64,000 nucleotides of DNA, taken from NCBI GenBank assembly GCA_965221625.1, contig OZ244903.1, forward strand, positions 1,612,001 to 1,676,000, written 5' to 3'. The stretch's first letter is position 1, and every line of letters starts with the position of its first letter. Positions 44,682 through 54,201 of this stretch are shown piece by piece. This DNA is from Bin127 sp965221625. Lineage in GTDB: Bacteria > Chloroflexota > Dehalococcoidia > Lucifugimonadales > Lucifugimonadaceae. The position numbers were made by a program, and so were the translations under genes. A model generated the notes under the pieces. It was not told where the DNA came from and did no database searches. It was given only the letters and a program-made list of their open reading frames with translations.

Positions 44682-44901
44682 GGCAGACGCTCCTATGTGA
44701 TTTCAGACTGTTATGTGGTTGTAGTTGAAATTTGGGAAATCGTTTCACAAGTCGAACATTGACTATTATCGCGTACCCGTCATCGTACCGAGTAACTGAC
44801 AAACGTGACGAGCCACCATCAGACGACGCGATATTACCATCGTGAAGAAAGTCGTAGGATCCCCATTTGAGAACATCACGCATTTGCGAAAAGGACGGTT
44901 G

Positions 44902-46614
44902 ATGGCAAGTTCTACGTTAACGTCGCAAGATTGGCGTGAGAGAGCCGGCGTTACATTCACGCCTACCAATCGACCCGTGGTCGGTTACGACGGAATGGTC
45001 GCATCGACGCACAAGTTAGCGTCCGCGGCTGGGGCAGAGGTGATGGCGGCTGGTGGCAATGCTATCGACGGAGTGGTTGCGACACTGTTCACGCTGACGG
45101 TGGTTGAGCCGATGATGGTAGGCATCTACGGTGCAGGTTTCTTCAACATTCGCCTTGCAGACGGCACTCGAATCGCCATCGACAACTATGCCCAAGCTCC
45201 CCTGCAGGCGTCGATGGACATGTTCGAAGCGGTGTCCGACGATTGGCCGAACTACATGCGTGCCCGCGGCGATCTGAACCAAACTGGGGTTCTTTCGTCT
45301 GGAGTACCGGGTTCGTTGCTAGCATGGTGCTCGGCGGTTTCGGATTACGGTGCACTCTCACTGCCCGAGGTGATCGGTCCTGCGATCCGACTCGCTGAGA
45401 ACGGTTACCGGGTTTCGGCACGCCATCGCCGACTGGTCGAAGAACACGCTGAGTTGCTGATGCAGTTCAGCTCGACCGCGGCGATCTTTCTCCCCGGCGG
45501 CGAACTTCCGAAGGTGGGAGATCTCGTCGTTCAAAGAGATTTCGCTGCGACACTCAAACGCATCGCCATCGAGGGATCCGACTACCTCTACGGCGGAGAA
45601 CTGGGACGCGAAATCGTCAGCTACTCGCGGTCCAACGGCGGCGTGCTCTCGATGGATGATCTTTTGGGGTATCGCATTCGACGATCCGATCCGATCATGG
45701 GCAACTATCGAGGTTGCGAGATTACCGGTCCGCAGCCGGCATCCGCTGGCGGATTGCACCTTATTGAGCTGTTGAACATCTTGGCATTGCGCGACATTCG
45801 CGGTATGGGATTCGGAAGGACCGCCTCATTGCACCTGATGGCGGAAGCGTTGCAACTGGTATTCGCCAGTCGTAATCTCTATCTCTCCGATCCGGAGTTC
45901 AAGGAGATTCCGTTCGACAGGTTGTTGTCCGAGTTTCACGCCAGGGAGCAGATGAGTCGCATCCTTCCGAATGCTGTAATGCCGGATCTACCAGCACCGA
46001 ACGTCGTCGAATCGGCACACACCGTCCACGCTACCGCAGCTGACGGGGATGGCAACGTAGTGGCGGCGACGCAAACTCTGAACAACGGCTGGGGATCGAA
46101 GGTCGTTGTCCCGGGTACTGGCGTGCTCTTGGACGACACGATGGCGAACTTTGACCCGCATCCGAATCAACCGAACTCGGTGGAACCTGGGAAACGAGTT
46201 GCGAGCAGCATGTCGCCCATAATCGCGTATCGCAACGGCAGGCCGATCTTCGCCCTCGGCTCAGTCGGTGGCATGCGGATATGGCCTTCCGCGGCTCAAA
46301 CCATCGTGAATATCATCGACCACGGCATGACGCCTCAGGAAGCGATCGAAGCTCCGAGGATGTGGACGCAAGGACAGGAAGTGGAACTTGAGGATGACTT
46401 CGGGACCAAAACGGCAGATGCTCTGGGCAAAGTCGGTCACGACGTAGTCATGTCGCAGCATGTCGGCGGCGGCATGAACATGATCGAGTTCTGTGATGAC
46501 TCGTCAATGGTCGGTGCGACCTGCTGGCGTTCCGATAGTGGTGCCGCCGCGGTCAGCCGGGGCGTCGCCCGAGAGGGCGTCGGTTTCTCCTCGGCCGCCA
46601 CGAAGCGCAACTAG
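44902..46614 (+). CDS. Gamma-glutamyltransferase family protein
   Basis: 570-residue Ntn-hydrolase of the gamma-glutamyltransferase family, made as a precursor that cleaves itself. The large-subunit part has ASAAGAEVMAAGGNAIDG and GVPGSLLAW; the expected new N-terminal threonine of the small subunit is Thr374 (TVHATAADGDGN), aligned with TTHYSVVDKDGN of the Escherichia coli enzyme. PGTGVLLDDTMANFDP follows as usual. It would hydrolyse glutathione-like gamma-glutamyl compounds or act as an acylase. No export signal is seen. ATG at 44902 with AAAAGGA upstream is preferred to a GTG 20 codons earlier. Confidence 0.86.
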   Translation: MASSTLTSQDWRERAGVTFTPTNRPVVGYDGMVASTHKLASAAGAEVMAAGGNAIDGVVATLFTLTVVEPMMVGIYGAGFFNIRLADGTRIAIDNYAQAPLQASMDMFEAVSDDWPNYMRARGDLNQTGVLSSGVPGSLLAWCSAVSDYGALSLPEVIGPAIRLAENGYRVSARHRRLVEEHAELLMQFSSTAAIFLPGGELPKVGDLVVQRDFAATLKRIAIEGSDYLYGGELGREIVSYSRSNGGVLSMDDLLGYRIRRSDPIMGNYRGCEITGPQPASAGGLHLIELLNILALRDIRGMGFGRTASLHLMAEALQLVFASRNLYLSDPEFKEIPFDRLLSEFHAREQMSRILPNAVMPDLPAPNVVESAHTVHATAADGDGNVVAATQTLNNGWGSKVVVPGTGVLLDDTMANFDPHPNQPNSVEPGKRVASSMSPIIAYRNGRPIFALGSVGGMRIWPSAAQTIVNIIDHGMTPQEAIEAPRMWTQGQEVELEDDFGTKTADALGKVGHDVVMSQHVGGGMNMIEFCDDSSMVGATCWRSDSGAAAVSRGVAREGVGFSSAATKRN

Positions 46615-46632
46615 GCATTATTCGGTAGCCAA

Positions 46633-47745
46633 ATGCGTGCTCCGAATCTGGGGGATGTATTCCGCGAACGATCGGCGCGATTCGAACTTGCATGTGCCGA
46701 ATGCGGTGCGATCGCTGACGCGCCTTCTGTGAAGAGTTTGTACTGCCAATGCGACGGAATCTACGACATCCGTTATCACAGTCCGGTCGATGCTGTAGCA
46801 GGATCCCCTTTGGCGTACCCTGGCGAGACACTGGACTTGGGGCAGGGCAACACTCCTACTATTCGGTTGGAAGGTCTGGCCTCAGATCTTGGCGTCTCCG
46901 AGGTATGGGCGAAGTTGGAGTATTGCTCGCCAACCGGGTCGTTCAAAGATCGAGGCAGCGCAGTCTTGGTTGCGGCTGCGGTAGAGGAGGGCGTACGAGA
47001 GTTCGTTGAGGACTCTTCTGGCAATGCCGGCGCGTCGATGGCGGCCTACGCGGCTCGTGCGGGGCTCAAAGCGCACATCTTCGCACCGTCAAGCGCGGCA
47101 CAAGGAAAACTCGACCAGATACGGATATTCGGTGCAGAACTGCACCTTGTCGACGGTCCGAGGCATGCCTCGACCGATGCAGCCACAGAATTCGCGTCCA
47201 AGTACGATGTCCCGTATCTTTCGCATGCATTGAGTCCTTGGTTTGCGGAGGGCGTCAAACAGTTCGCCTTGGAGTTGAAACATGATCCAAATGTCCGACC
47301 GACTGACGTCGTGATGCCTGCTGGCAACGGTGCGTTGCTCATCGGCGGACATGCGGGTTTTGATGGCATTACATCGCCGCGGTTGCACGGCGTGCAGTCA
47401 GAGCACGTCCAACCACTTCTGCGGGCGATTGCAGGTCAGCGATGGCATGTCGAGGACGTTTCCCCAACCGTCGCATCCGGGATTTCGGTCGCGCAACCGC
47501 CACGCGTGAATCAAGCTGCCAACGCGGTGTTGGCGTCCGGAGGGAGCGGAGTCGCCGTATCCGACCTTGCGATGTTGCGTTGGCAGGCGCGCCTTGCGGC
47601 AGAATCCGGGATTTTCTGCGAGGTAACCTCGGCTGCGGCATTCGCCGGATTGGAAAAAATGGTCGACGAAGGCGCGATCAAGCGCGAAAGTCGCGTCGTA
47701 GTTGTCGTTACCGGCTCCGGATTGAAGGAACCGTTAACGCGTTAG
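46633..47745 (+). CDS. Threonine synthase-like PLP enzyme
   Basis: 370-residue fold type II PLP enzyme. The N-terminus has four cysteines (21, 24, 38, 40) resembling the zinc-ribbon-like start of archaeal/bacterial threonine synthases. The PLP lysine is Lys105 in PTGSFKDRGS, and EDSSGNAGASMAAYAA binds the phosphate and substrate. Threonine synthase converts O-phosphohomoserine to threonine; a related dehydratase or other beta-replacing role cannot be excluded. It lies 18 bases after the gamma-glutamyltransferase gene, so they are likely co-transcribed. Confidence 0.82.
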   Translation: MRAPNLGDVFRERSARFELACAECGAIADAPSVKSLYCQCDGIYDIRYHSPVDAVAGSPLAYPGETLDLGQGNTPTIRLEGLASDLGVSEVWAKLEYCSPTGSFKDRGSAVLVAAAVEEGVREFVEDSSGNAGASMAAYAARAGLKAHIFAPSSAAQGKLDQIRIFGAELHLVDGPRHASTDAATEFASKYDVPYLSHALSPWFAEGVKQFALELKHDPNVRPTDVVMPAGNGALLIGGHAGFDGITSPRLHGVQSEHVQPLLRAIAGQRWHVEDVSPTVASGISVAQPPRVNQAANAVLASGGSGVAVSDLAMLRWQARLAAESGIFCEVTSAAAFAGLEKMVDEGAIKRESRVVVVVTGSGLKEPLTR

Positions 47746-47765
47746 GCCTACGCGGGGTGCTATCC

Positions 47766-48326
47766 CTATCCCTGTGGGGGAATTTCCAAGTGACTGGTGT
47801 CCGGAAGATCGCCACACGTCGCCACCTGCGAAAACGTACCGCCGGGTATCGATACCGCAATGGAGTGATTGCCGTCCAACAACGTACCGATATGCCGATC
47901 TGGTAGGTCAGTCTCCGAAACACCGCCCACCGCAGGGTCGAGAGTCTCGACCCACGAGAATTGTTCAAGGTTGTTGGCGTTCTCGCAACGGCCGTTGCGG
48001 ATACTGACCTGCTGGATGACGCCTGGGGCAGGGCGAACGGTGATCTTGACTCGGGTGCCTCGGTCGAGTTGAGTCAAGACTCCGGCACCTTGTTGAGGGT
48101 AGTCTTGGATGGCGAAGTTGAATCCGACCTGGACCTTTCCGTCCAGCTCTGATTGGATTACGACGGGAGTTGGTGTTGCACTAATCGTCCCAGGCGTTGC
48201 GGTGGGTAACACAACGGATGTCGGCTCAGCGTCGCCGCTGCAAGCCAAGGCAGCAACCGAGGATGCTATGCATGTGGCAGTGAGGAGGAGGACCCTAGCC
48301 GGTCTGTTGCTGATTTCCGCAAACAT
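47766..48326 (-). CDS. Lipoprotein of unknown function
   Basis: 186 residues. A hydrophobic signal peptide ends at a lipid-attachment Cys29 (ALACSGD), followed by a Thr/Pro-rich linker (about 33-55) and a globular domain of about 120 residues beginning ELDGKVQVGFNF. The domain contains three cysteines, one in RNGRCEN and one in VATCGDL, and looks like a beta-sandwich, but I do not recognise it. It is convergent with the threonine synthase-like gene and lies 17 bases downstream of an aminotransferase gene on its own strand. Cell-surface location is the only safe prediction. Confidence 0.75.
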   Translation of the reverse strand: MFAEISNRPARVLLLTATCIASSVAALACSGDAEPTSVVLPTATPGTISATPTPVVIQSELDGKVQVGFNFAIQDYPQQGAGVLTQLDRGTRVKITVRPAPGVIQQVSIRNGRCENANNLEQFSWVETLDPAVGGVSETDLPDRHIGTLLDGNHSIAVSIPGGTFSQVATCGDLPDTSHLEIPPQG

Positions 48327-48343
48327 CAGAATCGATTCTACGT

Positions 48344-49528
48344 CTACGACGTGACCTCGCTGAACGCCTCAGCGAATCCGTCGAGTGAATCGGTTAGGAC
48401 TGCATCCTCTACGCAGTATGACGCCCGGAAATATCCCGACATGCCGAAACCGATTCCGGGGACTACGAGCACGAGCTTCGACTTCAGCAGATCCACGAAC
48501 TCCGTATCTTCTGGAATCGGGGACTTTGGGAAGAGGTAAAAGCTGCCATCAGGGAGATTTGATTGATAGCCGATCTTGGTCAATCCGTCGTAGATGAGGT
48601 CGCGTTTGCGTCGGTATTCGACGACGTCAACCGATGATCGCTGCAGCTTGGCGACGACTCGTTGCACAATCGCCGGTGCGTTGACGAAACCCAAGGTTCG
48701 CAGCATGAAATTGGCAGCGTCGAGAAGATCCTCTTTCGCCGGATCTTCAGGATTCACAGCCAGATAACCGATGCGCTCGCCAGCGAGCCCTAGATCCTTC
48801 GAATGGGACGTGGCGACGACGGTGCGAACATGGTGTTTGAACACGAACGGGTAGGGCTGATCGGTAAAGATTAGCTTCCGGTAAGGTTCGTCTGTGATGA
48901 TGTAGATTTCGGTGCCGAACCTCGCTTCTGCTTCCTGCACGACCTGAGCGAGACGGGCAATCGTCGTTTCTGGATAAATTACGCCAGAAGGGTTGTTGGG
49001 CGAGTTGACGATGATGGCGCGCGTGCGGTCGTTCACGAGCGCGGACAAGGCATCGAAATCAGGCATGAAATCGGCGTCAGAAGTTGCTTCACGAAAGACG
49101 CCGTTGGCGTGTTGCACATAGAAGATGTACTCGGCGAAGTAAGGCGAGATGATGATTACTTCGTCGCCGCGGTCAAGTATCGACTTGAGGGCGACGTTGA
49201 TTGCGCCGGCTGCACCAACAGTCATTATGATGTCAGTTGCTTGGAACTGTGTGCCCGATTCTTCGGTTAACGCGTCCGCCACCGCGGTCCTTGTCTCAAT
49301 GAAGCCGGCGTTGGGCATGTAGCGGTGCATCCCAGCATCGGGTTCCTGGGCGATTTCAGCCAAAGTTGCTTTGAACTCCGGAGGTGGCTCGAGCAAAGGG
49401 TTGCCTAGCGAAAGGTCGAAAACGTTCTCCGCGCCGTGGATGCGCTTCAACTCCATGCCCTCTTCGAACATGCGACGTATCCAAGAACTCTGCTGCATCT
49501 GTGACTTAGCAAGTCGCGATATTGCCAT
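48344..49528 (-). CDS. Class I/II PLP-dependent aminotransferase
   Basis: 394-residue fold type I aminotransferase of the aspartate aminotransferase group. PLP-contacting motifs include VGAAGAINVALKS, NSPNNPSGVIY (with the Asn that touches PLP), ITDEPYRKL (Asp and Tyr) and the Schiff-base lysine in SHSKDLGLAGERIG. A C-terminal arginine in FRASYC would bind the substrate carboxylate. The amino-acid substrate is not certain; aspartate, alanine or aromatic specificities share this pattern. ATG at 49528. Confidence 0.88.
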   Translation of the reverse strand: MAISRLAKSQMQQSSWIRRMFEEGMELKRIHGAENVFDLSLGNPLLEPPPEFKATLAEIAQEPDAGMHRYMPNAGFIETRTAVADALTEESGTQFQATDIIMTVGAAGAINVALKSILDRGDEVIIISPYFAEYIFYVQHANGVFREATSDADFMPDFDALSALVNDRTRAIIVNSPNNPSGVIYPETTIARLAQVVQEAEARFGTEIYIITDEPYRKLIFTDQPYPFVFKHHVRTVVATSHSKDLGLAGERIGYLAVNPEDPAKEDLLDAANFMLRTLGFVNAPAIVQRVVAKLQRSSVDVVEYRRKRDLIYDGLTKIGYQSNLPDGSFYLFPKSPIPEDTEFVDLLKSKLVLVVPGIGFGMSGYFRASYCVEDAVLTDSLDGFAEAFSEVTS

Positions 49529-49565
49529 TCGAGTTGGGACCTTTCAACTTGATCGTCGGTGAACG

Positions 49566-50207
49566 CTAGCGGCGGTTCGTCCGGCGTTTTCGGCGATTCG
49601 CCGGTCGCCCGGTACGTTGGCGTGGGGGAGCCGGTGCCTTTTCGCGTTCGACCGTGAAAAAGCGGGCCAGTAGTCCAGTGTTGGGGACGATGACGACGTA
49701 TGTTCCTGCCATCTTGTCGTGCCAACCTTGACGATTCGAGTCGAAAAATACCCAAAGCAATCCCAATGCGAATGTGATGGTAGCGACGAAACGACCGACC
49801 ATCTCACGCGGGATTGCGACAGCGACGCCTGGCGTTTTTCCGTCCTCGCCGACGACCGTAATCCCGGCAACCCACTTCCCGATTGTGCGTCCGAAAATCC
49901 CGGTTGGGATTGTGAAGTATGCGAGGAATATCGCCACCTCAATGATGCTGCGGCGATCGAGGGCGAATCCAAAAGACCCGGATGCCGAATCGATGGTGAA
50001 CTTGAGCATCAGGAGCAGCCCAATGTCGACGACGTAAGCGTACACGCGCCTGAAAGGCCCTGCGATCTCCAAACCCATGTCATCAAACGAGTTCGTGGCA
50101 TCATCTTCGGCACTTTCATTCGGGATTGTTGTATCGACCGCGTCGGGGGCCGTTTGGTCGACTTCCGGGTTCGTACGTCTTCGTTGTCTGCGTCGAGAGG
50201 ATGTCAT
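49566..50207 (-). CDS. RDD-family membrane protein
   Basis: 213-residue RDD protein. A charged N-terminal stretch is followed by hydrophobic spans: FRRVYAYVVDIGLLLML near residue 55, a second near 85, and VGRFVATITFALGLLWVF near 145. The RDD arginine and aspartates appear in the order Arg-Asp-Asp, with RQGWHDKMAGT as the conserved C-terminal motif. The tail is rich in Arg and Pro. The ATG at 50207 is chosen; a long frame up to 50675 overlaps the divergent dehydrogenase gene and is an artefact. Function of RDD proteins is largely unknown; some are ion antiporters. Confidence 0.82.
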   Translation of the reverse strand: MTSSRRRQRRRTNPEVDQTAPDAVDTTIPNESAEDDATNSFDDMGLEIAGPFRRVYAYVVDIGLLLMLKFTIDSASGSFGFALDRRSIIEVAIFLAYFTIPTGIFGRTIGKWVAGITVVGEDGKTPGVAVAIPREMVGRFVATITFALGLLWVFFDSNRQGWHDKMAGTYVVIVPNTGLLARFFTVEREKAPAPPRQRTGRPANRRKRRTNRR

Positions 50208-50310
50208 GGTGTTGGAAAGTGATTCTATTGCCATTCTCGATTGGGTTTTCCGCACGATCGCAGCGGATAGACTTACACTCGCTAGTTGAACGCGAGCATT
50301 AGGAGCAAGA

Positions 50311-51081
50311 ATGGGCAGGCTTGATGACAGAACGGCGATCGTAACCGGCGCGGGATCTGGGATCGGTGCCGCATGTGCCGAGTTGTTCGCGGCAGAAGGT
50401 GCAAGCGTCATGTGTGCTGATTTGGACGCGGCATCGGCCAGTGAGGTGGCGCGGCGCATCTCAGGACGAGGATTGAACGCCCAATCGAGTGCGGTTGACG
50501 TTACGGATCGGGGAAGTTGTGAGGCGTTGGTAAAGGAGACCGCGAGCTTATGTGGCCGTGTCGACGTCTTGGTGAATAGTGCAGGTGTAACACCGCGTAA
50601 GGCTCCCACAGAGTGGAATTTTGAGAGACGATGGGAATGGGTAATCGACGTGAATCTCAAGGGAACGATGCTCATGTCGCACGCCGCGTCCGAAGTGATG
50701 CTAGAGGCCAGTTACGGATCCATCGTCAATCTCGCTTCGATAATCGGTTTGGTCGGTTACGCCGAAGGCCTAAGCGATGGGTTCAATCCTTATCCTCATT
50801 CAAAAGGCGGCGTGATACAGATGACGCGCGATATGGGCGTCGCGTTCGCAAAGCGTGGCGTTAGGGTCAACGCACTCTGTCCGGGGTTCACCTACACGGC
50901 TCTGACGCAGTCGCTGACCGACGACGCCGATATGCGTGTCAAGTTGGAGTCGCTGCATCCACTGGGTCGCTTGGGGCAACCGATGGAGATCGCATACGCA
51001 GCACTGTTCTTGGCGTCCGATGAATCGTCTTTCGTAACCGGTAGCTACCTCGCCGTTGATGGCGGATATACGGCACAATGA
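50311..51081 (+). CDS. Short-chain dehydrogenase/reductase
   Basis: 256-residue classical short-chain dehydrogenase. The cofactor motif is TGAGSGIGAA near residue 12, NSAGV is at the third strand, and LASIIG carries the catalytic serine. The usual Tyr-xxx-Lys reads YPHSKGG here (residues about 161-167), with the tyrosine and lysine preserved. GSYLAVDGGYTAQ closes the fold. ATG with AGGAG upstream. A related gene follows at once; both share the FNPYPHxKGG catalytic segment and are likely a tandem duplication acting on related alcohols. Confidence 0.87.
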   Translation: MGRLDDRTAIVTGAGSGIGAACAELFAAEGASVMCADLDAASASEVARRISGRGLNAQSSAVDVTDRGSCEALVKETASLCGRVDVLVNSAGVTPRKAPTEWNFERRWEWVIDVNLKGTMLMSHAASEVMLEASYGSIVNLASIIGLVGYAEGLSDGFNPYPHSKGGVIQMTRDMGVAFAKRGVRVNALCPGFTYTALTQSLTDDADMRVKLESLHPLGRLGQPMEIAYAALFLASDESSFVTGSYLAVDGGYTAQ

Positions 51082-51102
51082 TTGGATTCTCGCGACAGTG
51101 AC

Positions 51103-51870
51103 ATGGGACGTCTTGACGGTAAAGTCGCGTTAATCACCGGGGGCGCATCCGGCATCGGCAAAGCTGCCGCGCAGCTTTTCGTCGACGAAGATGCCACAGT
51201 CGTGATCGCAGACCTAAACGAGGCCGCCGCGGGCGAGGTTGCCGACAACTTGGGAACACAAAGTGGACCCGCCGTTGCAATTGGTCTAGACGTCCGAGAC
51301 GAACATCAATGCGATGCGGCGGTGGCGAAGACGCTTGAGGCATGCGGACGGATCGACATTTTGGTCAACAGCGCAGGCGTTGGCGGACGTCGCACAGTTG
51401 GTGAAGGTTACGGTGACGTTTGGGATTTCGTAATTGGCGTCAACCTACGCGGCACCGTCATGATGGCGCGCGCTGTTGCGGAACAGATGAAAGTTCAGGG
51501 CAACGGCAGCATCGTCAACATCGCATCGATACGCGGGTTAATCGGTTACCCGGAATTCTTGACCGATGGTTTCAACCCGTATCCCCACGCCAAGGGAGGC
51601 GTCATCAACGCCACGCGCGATATGTCAAACGGTCTCATTAGTAGTGGGATCCGCGTCAACGCAGTGTGCCCGGGATTCACTCACACAGAAATGACGCGTG
51701 GCAGCTGGGAAAATCCGGACCTTTACGAAAAGATCAAAGCGTTGCACCCGATCGGGCGATATGCAGAGCCAGAAGAGATCGCCAAGGCTATCTTGTTTCT
51801 CGCGTCCGACGAGGCGTCGTTCATTACCGGTGCCCACCTCGTGGTTGACGGCGGGTTCACCGCGCAGTGA
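51103..51870 (+). CDS. Short-chain dehydrogenase/reductase
   Basis: 255-residue classical short-chain dehydrogenase, close relative of the preceding gene. It has TGGASGIGKA near residue 12, NSAGVG, IASIRG (catalytic serine), YPHAKGG (Tyr and Lys) and AHLVVDGGFTAQ at the C-terminus. A TTG at 51082, directly after the previous stop, is in frame and would add seven residues; the ATG at 51103 (GRLDGKVALITGG) matches the sister protein's start better. Translational coupling to the upstream gene is likely. Substrate unknown. Confidence 0.86.
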   Translation: MGRLDGKVALITGGASGIGKAAAQLFVDEDATVVIADLNEAAAGEVADNLGTQSGPAVAIGLDVRDEHQCDAAVAKTLEACGRIDILVNSAGVGGRRTVGEGYGDVWDFVIGVNLRGTVMMARAVAEQMKVQGNGSIVNIASIRGLIGYPEFLTDGFNPYPHAKGGVINATRDMSNGLISSGIRVNAVCPGFTHTEMTRGSWENPDLYEKIKALHPIGRYAEPEEIAKAILFLASDEASFITGAHLVVDGGFTAQ

Positions 51871-51910
51871 GTGCCGACGCTCAGGTGATTCGCTGAGCTT
51901 ATTCGGGAAT

Positions 51911-52951
51911 CTAGTTACGGATGGCTCCCGCTGTAACCTTGTCAAACTCTGCCTCGCCGTTGGTTCCGACAGCCGTTGCCGGTTGCGTTGCTCGATCGGC
52001 GACAGAGAATACTTCGTCGGCGCATGCGATGATCCACGGGTCTACTTCATGAACGACGTTCTCGTCTTTCCCGTCATACGGGATCACATTTAGCACGTGG
52101 CGAATGGAGTTTATGCGGGCGCGCATCTTGTCATCAGACTTGATGACGTACCAAGGGGCGACCTCGCTATGCGTGTGAAAGAACATCGCCTCTTTGGCGT
52201 CGGTGTACTCGTCCCAGCGGTTGTATGAAGCCAAGTCGATGGGACTGAGCTTCCACTGCTTGAGCGGATCAACTGCACGACGTTTGAAGCGACGTTCCTG
52301 CTCGACGCGGCTGACCGAGAAGTAGAGCTTGATGATGCGAATACCTGCGTTATGCCACATCTCCTCGAGCAACGGCGTAACGCGTAGAAACTCTCGGTAC
52401 TCTTCGTCACTGCAAAACCGCATGACCTTTTCGACTCCTGCGCGGTTGTACCACGAACGGTCGAACAGCGCGAGCTCACCGGCGGTCGGCAGATGTTGAA
52501 CGTAGCGCTGAAAGTACCACTGCCCATCCTCTTCGTCGGTTGGCTTCTCAAGAGCGACGACCTTCGCGCCGCGAGGGTTGAGATGCTCCATGAATCGCCG
52601 GATCGTGCCACCTTTGCCGGCGGCGTCTCGTCCCTCAAACACGATGGCGATTTTCTGACCAGAATCCCGCACCCAGTTCTGCATCTTCACCAGTTCGACT
52701 TGGAGCGGGAATTTGTGCTTGTAATAACTCTCGAGGCTGATCTTCCGGGGATACGGATATGCCCCGTCTCGGAAGAACTCGCGTCGCTCCTCTGAGTCGA
52801 GTTCATTAGGGTTTTCGGGAGCACGGAAATTGCGGAGCTTGCCTCGGCCTTTGGAGTCCTCAAAAGGGTCTCCCCAGCGCGTGGAGTAGTATCCGTGTGC
52901 GCGATCCTTTTCAGAAATCGGTAGTTGGTTGGAATTCTGATTCTTTGCCAT
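51911..52951 (-). CDS. ppk2: Polyphosphate kinase 2 family protein
   Basis: 346-residue PPK2. The Walker A motif is FEGRDAAGKGGT near residue 102, Walker B is in ALFDRSWYNRAGVE near 160, and the lid region is in YFSVSRVEQERRFKRR near 210. The N-terminal ~85 residues are an extra charged extension, common in class I PPK2. It transfers phosphate between polyphosphate and nucleoside diphosphates or monophosphates, recycling energy. ATG at 52951. It converges on the short-chain dehydrogenase pair. Confidence 0.92.
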   Translation of the reverse strand: MAKNQNSNQLPISEKDRAHGYYSTRWGDPFEDSKGRGKLRNFRAPENPNELDSEERREFFRDGAYPYPRKISLESYYKHKFPLQVELVKMQNWVRDSGQKIAIVFEGRDAAGKGGTIRRFMEHLNPRGAKVVALEKPTDEEDGQWYFQRYVQHLPTAGELALFDRSWYNRAGVEKVMRFCSDEEYREFLRVTPLLEEMWHNAGIRIIKLYFSVSRVEQERRFKRRAVDPLKQWKLSPIDLASYNRWDEYTDAKEAMFFHTHSEVAPWYVIKSDDKMRARINSIRHVLNVIPYDGKDENVVHEVDPWIIACADEVFSVADRATQPATAVGTNGEAEFDKVTAGAIRN

Positions 52952-53029
52952 CGCGTAACCCTGCGTTTCGATTGGAACGGTGTACCCAAATATGTTAGCG
53001 CGACGGCGGATTAGCGCAAAATGGCCAAC

Positions 53030-54142
53030 TCAATTGAGCTCAAATCGTTCGGTTGTGACAAATTCCGGCGGATTGGAACCATCTACAACCAATTCTCCGA
53101 TCCATTTGGCCAATAGAGGTGAGAGTAGGATACCTTTCTTGCCAGCTCCGTTCGCTGCGTATAGACCCTCGATGTTGCCAATCGCCCCAACTATCGGCAA
53201 ACCATCAGAAGAAACGGGTCGGAGACAAGCCGTCTGAGTCTTGACCTGTGCGCTTGCGAGCGACGGGATGTACTGCGAAACGCCTTTCAAAATGTGGTCG
53301 CGACCTTCTTCCGTCGTCTCTCGGTCAAAACCACGGTCCCATTCGTATGTGCCGGCCCAAACTGTGCCGTCAGGTTTGCGACCAACGTTGAATCCGTTGA
53401 AGCCAATGCGTTGCTGTAGGTCATTTCCTGCGTGCGCCATGCGCAAAATCTCGCCCTTCATGGGTCTGATCGGCAGACCGGGCAGTCCTTTGATGCCGGA
53501 TACCCAGGGTCCGGTTGCGGCGATGACGACGTCGGTTTGTACGGTACTCGCGCTCTCGAGAGTGACCCCCGTCACGCGGCCACCGATTGCATCGACCGCG
53601 GACACTGCTTCGATCTCAAACGTTGCACCGCCCATTTGTGCCGCCGACGCGATAGACGAGGTAAACGTCAGACTGTCAAGTTCGTATCCTGCATTCACGA
53701 TTTGGGCACCAATCATTCCCGGACGGATGCTGGATTCGAGCCGATAGACCTCGCTTGCGTCGATTATTTCGGCGTCGAACCCTTCAGACTGCATCCACTC
53801 GACGTCCGATCTCAAGTCGTCAAGCTTGGTTTCTTCGTCGGCCAATGCCATCTGGAATACGCGTTGGAGTTCCCAGTCTTCGTCCGCTTCAGGTCCGAGT
53901 CCTTCATAAAGGGAGACGTGCTCGCAAATCGCAGTCCGATAGACATCAGTCATCGGCCCGGGGACACCGGCACCGAATTGTGCCGAAAGCCCTCCCCACG
54001 CGTAACCGGATGCATTGCCCGAAATGGCATCGCGCTCGAACACAATCGGAGCTAACCCATGCCTAGTCAACTCAAGCGCAATGGCGGAACCGACTGCGCC
54101 GGCACCGACTACGACAGCATCATACGAACGAGATTTGGGCAA
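53030..54142 (-). CDS. FAD-dependent amine/amino-acid oxidase (DAO family)
   Basis: 370-residue flavoprotein of the D-amino-acid oxidase/glycine oxidase group. The FAD dinucleotide motif is VVVGAGAVGSA near residue 11, followed by the acidic end of the second strand (FERD), and the C-terminal ANGAGKKGILLSPLLAK contacts the flavin. GYAWGGLSAQFG near 50 is typical. It oxidises an amine or imino acid, giving an imine and reduced FAD; the substrate is not predictable. The start is a TTG at 54142 with GAGGAGG at ideal spacing. It is divergent from nothing nearby and lies downstream of the histidine kinase on the same strand. Confidence 0.85.
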   Translation of the reverse strand: MPKSRSYDAVVVGAGAVGSAIALELTRHGLAPIVFERDAISGNASGYAWGGLSAQFGAGVPGPMTDVYRTAICEHVSLYEGLGPEADEDWELQRVFQMALADEETKLDDLRSDVEWMQSEGFDAEIIDASEVYRLESSIRPGMIGAQIVNAGYELDSLTFTSSIASAAQMGGATFEIEAVSAVDAIGGRVTGVTLESASTVQTDVVIAATGPWVSGIKGLPGLPIRPMKGEILRMAHAGNDLQQRIGFNGFNVGRKPDGTVWAGTYEWDRGFDRETTEEGRDHILKGVSQYIPSLASAQVKTQTACLRPVSSDGLPIVGAIGNIEGLYAANGAGKKGILLSPLLAKWIGELVVDGSNPPEFVTTERFELN

Positions 54143-54201
54143 CGGCGATACCTCCTCGCATTCCCGTTAGGAGATAAGGAGAATGATATCGAGATAAGAA
54201 G

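Noticed and set aside
45961..46080. Gamma-glutamyltransferase lacking its catalytic threonine
   Set aside because: A first comparison suggested Val at the nucleophile, but aligning TVHATAADGDGN with TTHYSVVDKDGN keeps the first threonine, the true nucleophile.
50208..50675. Long N-terminal extension of the RDD protein
   Set aside because: It lies antisense to the dehydrogenase gene at 50311 and a good ATG exists at 50207.
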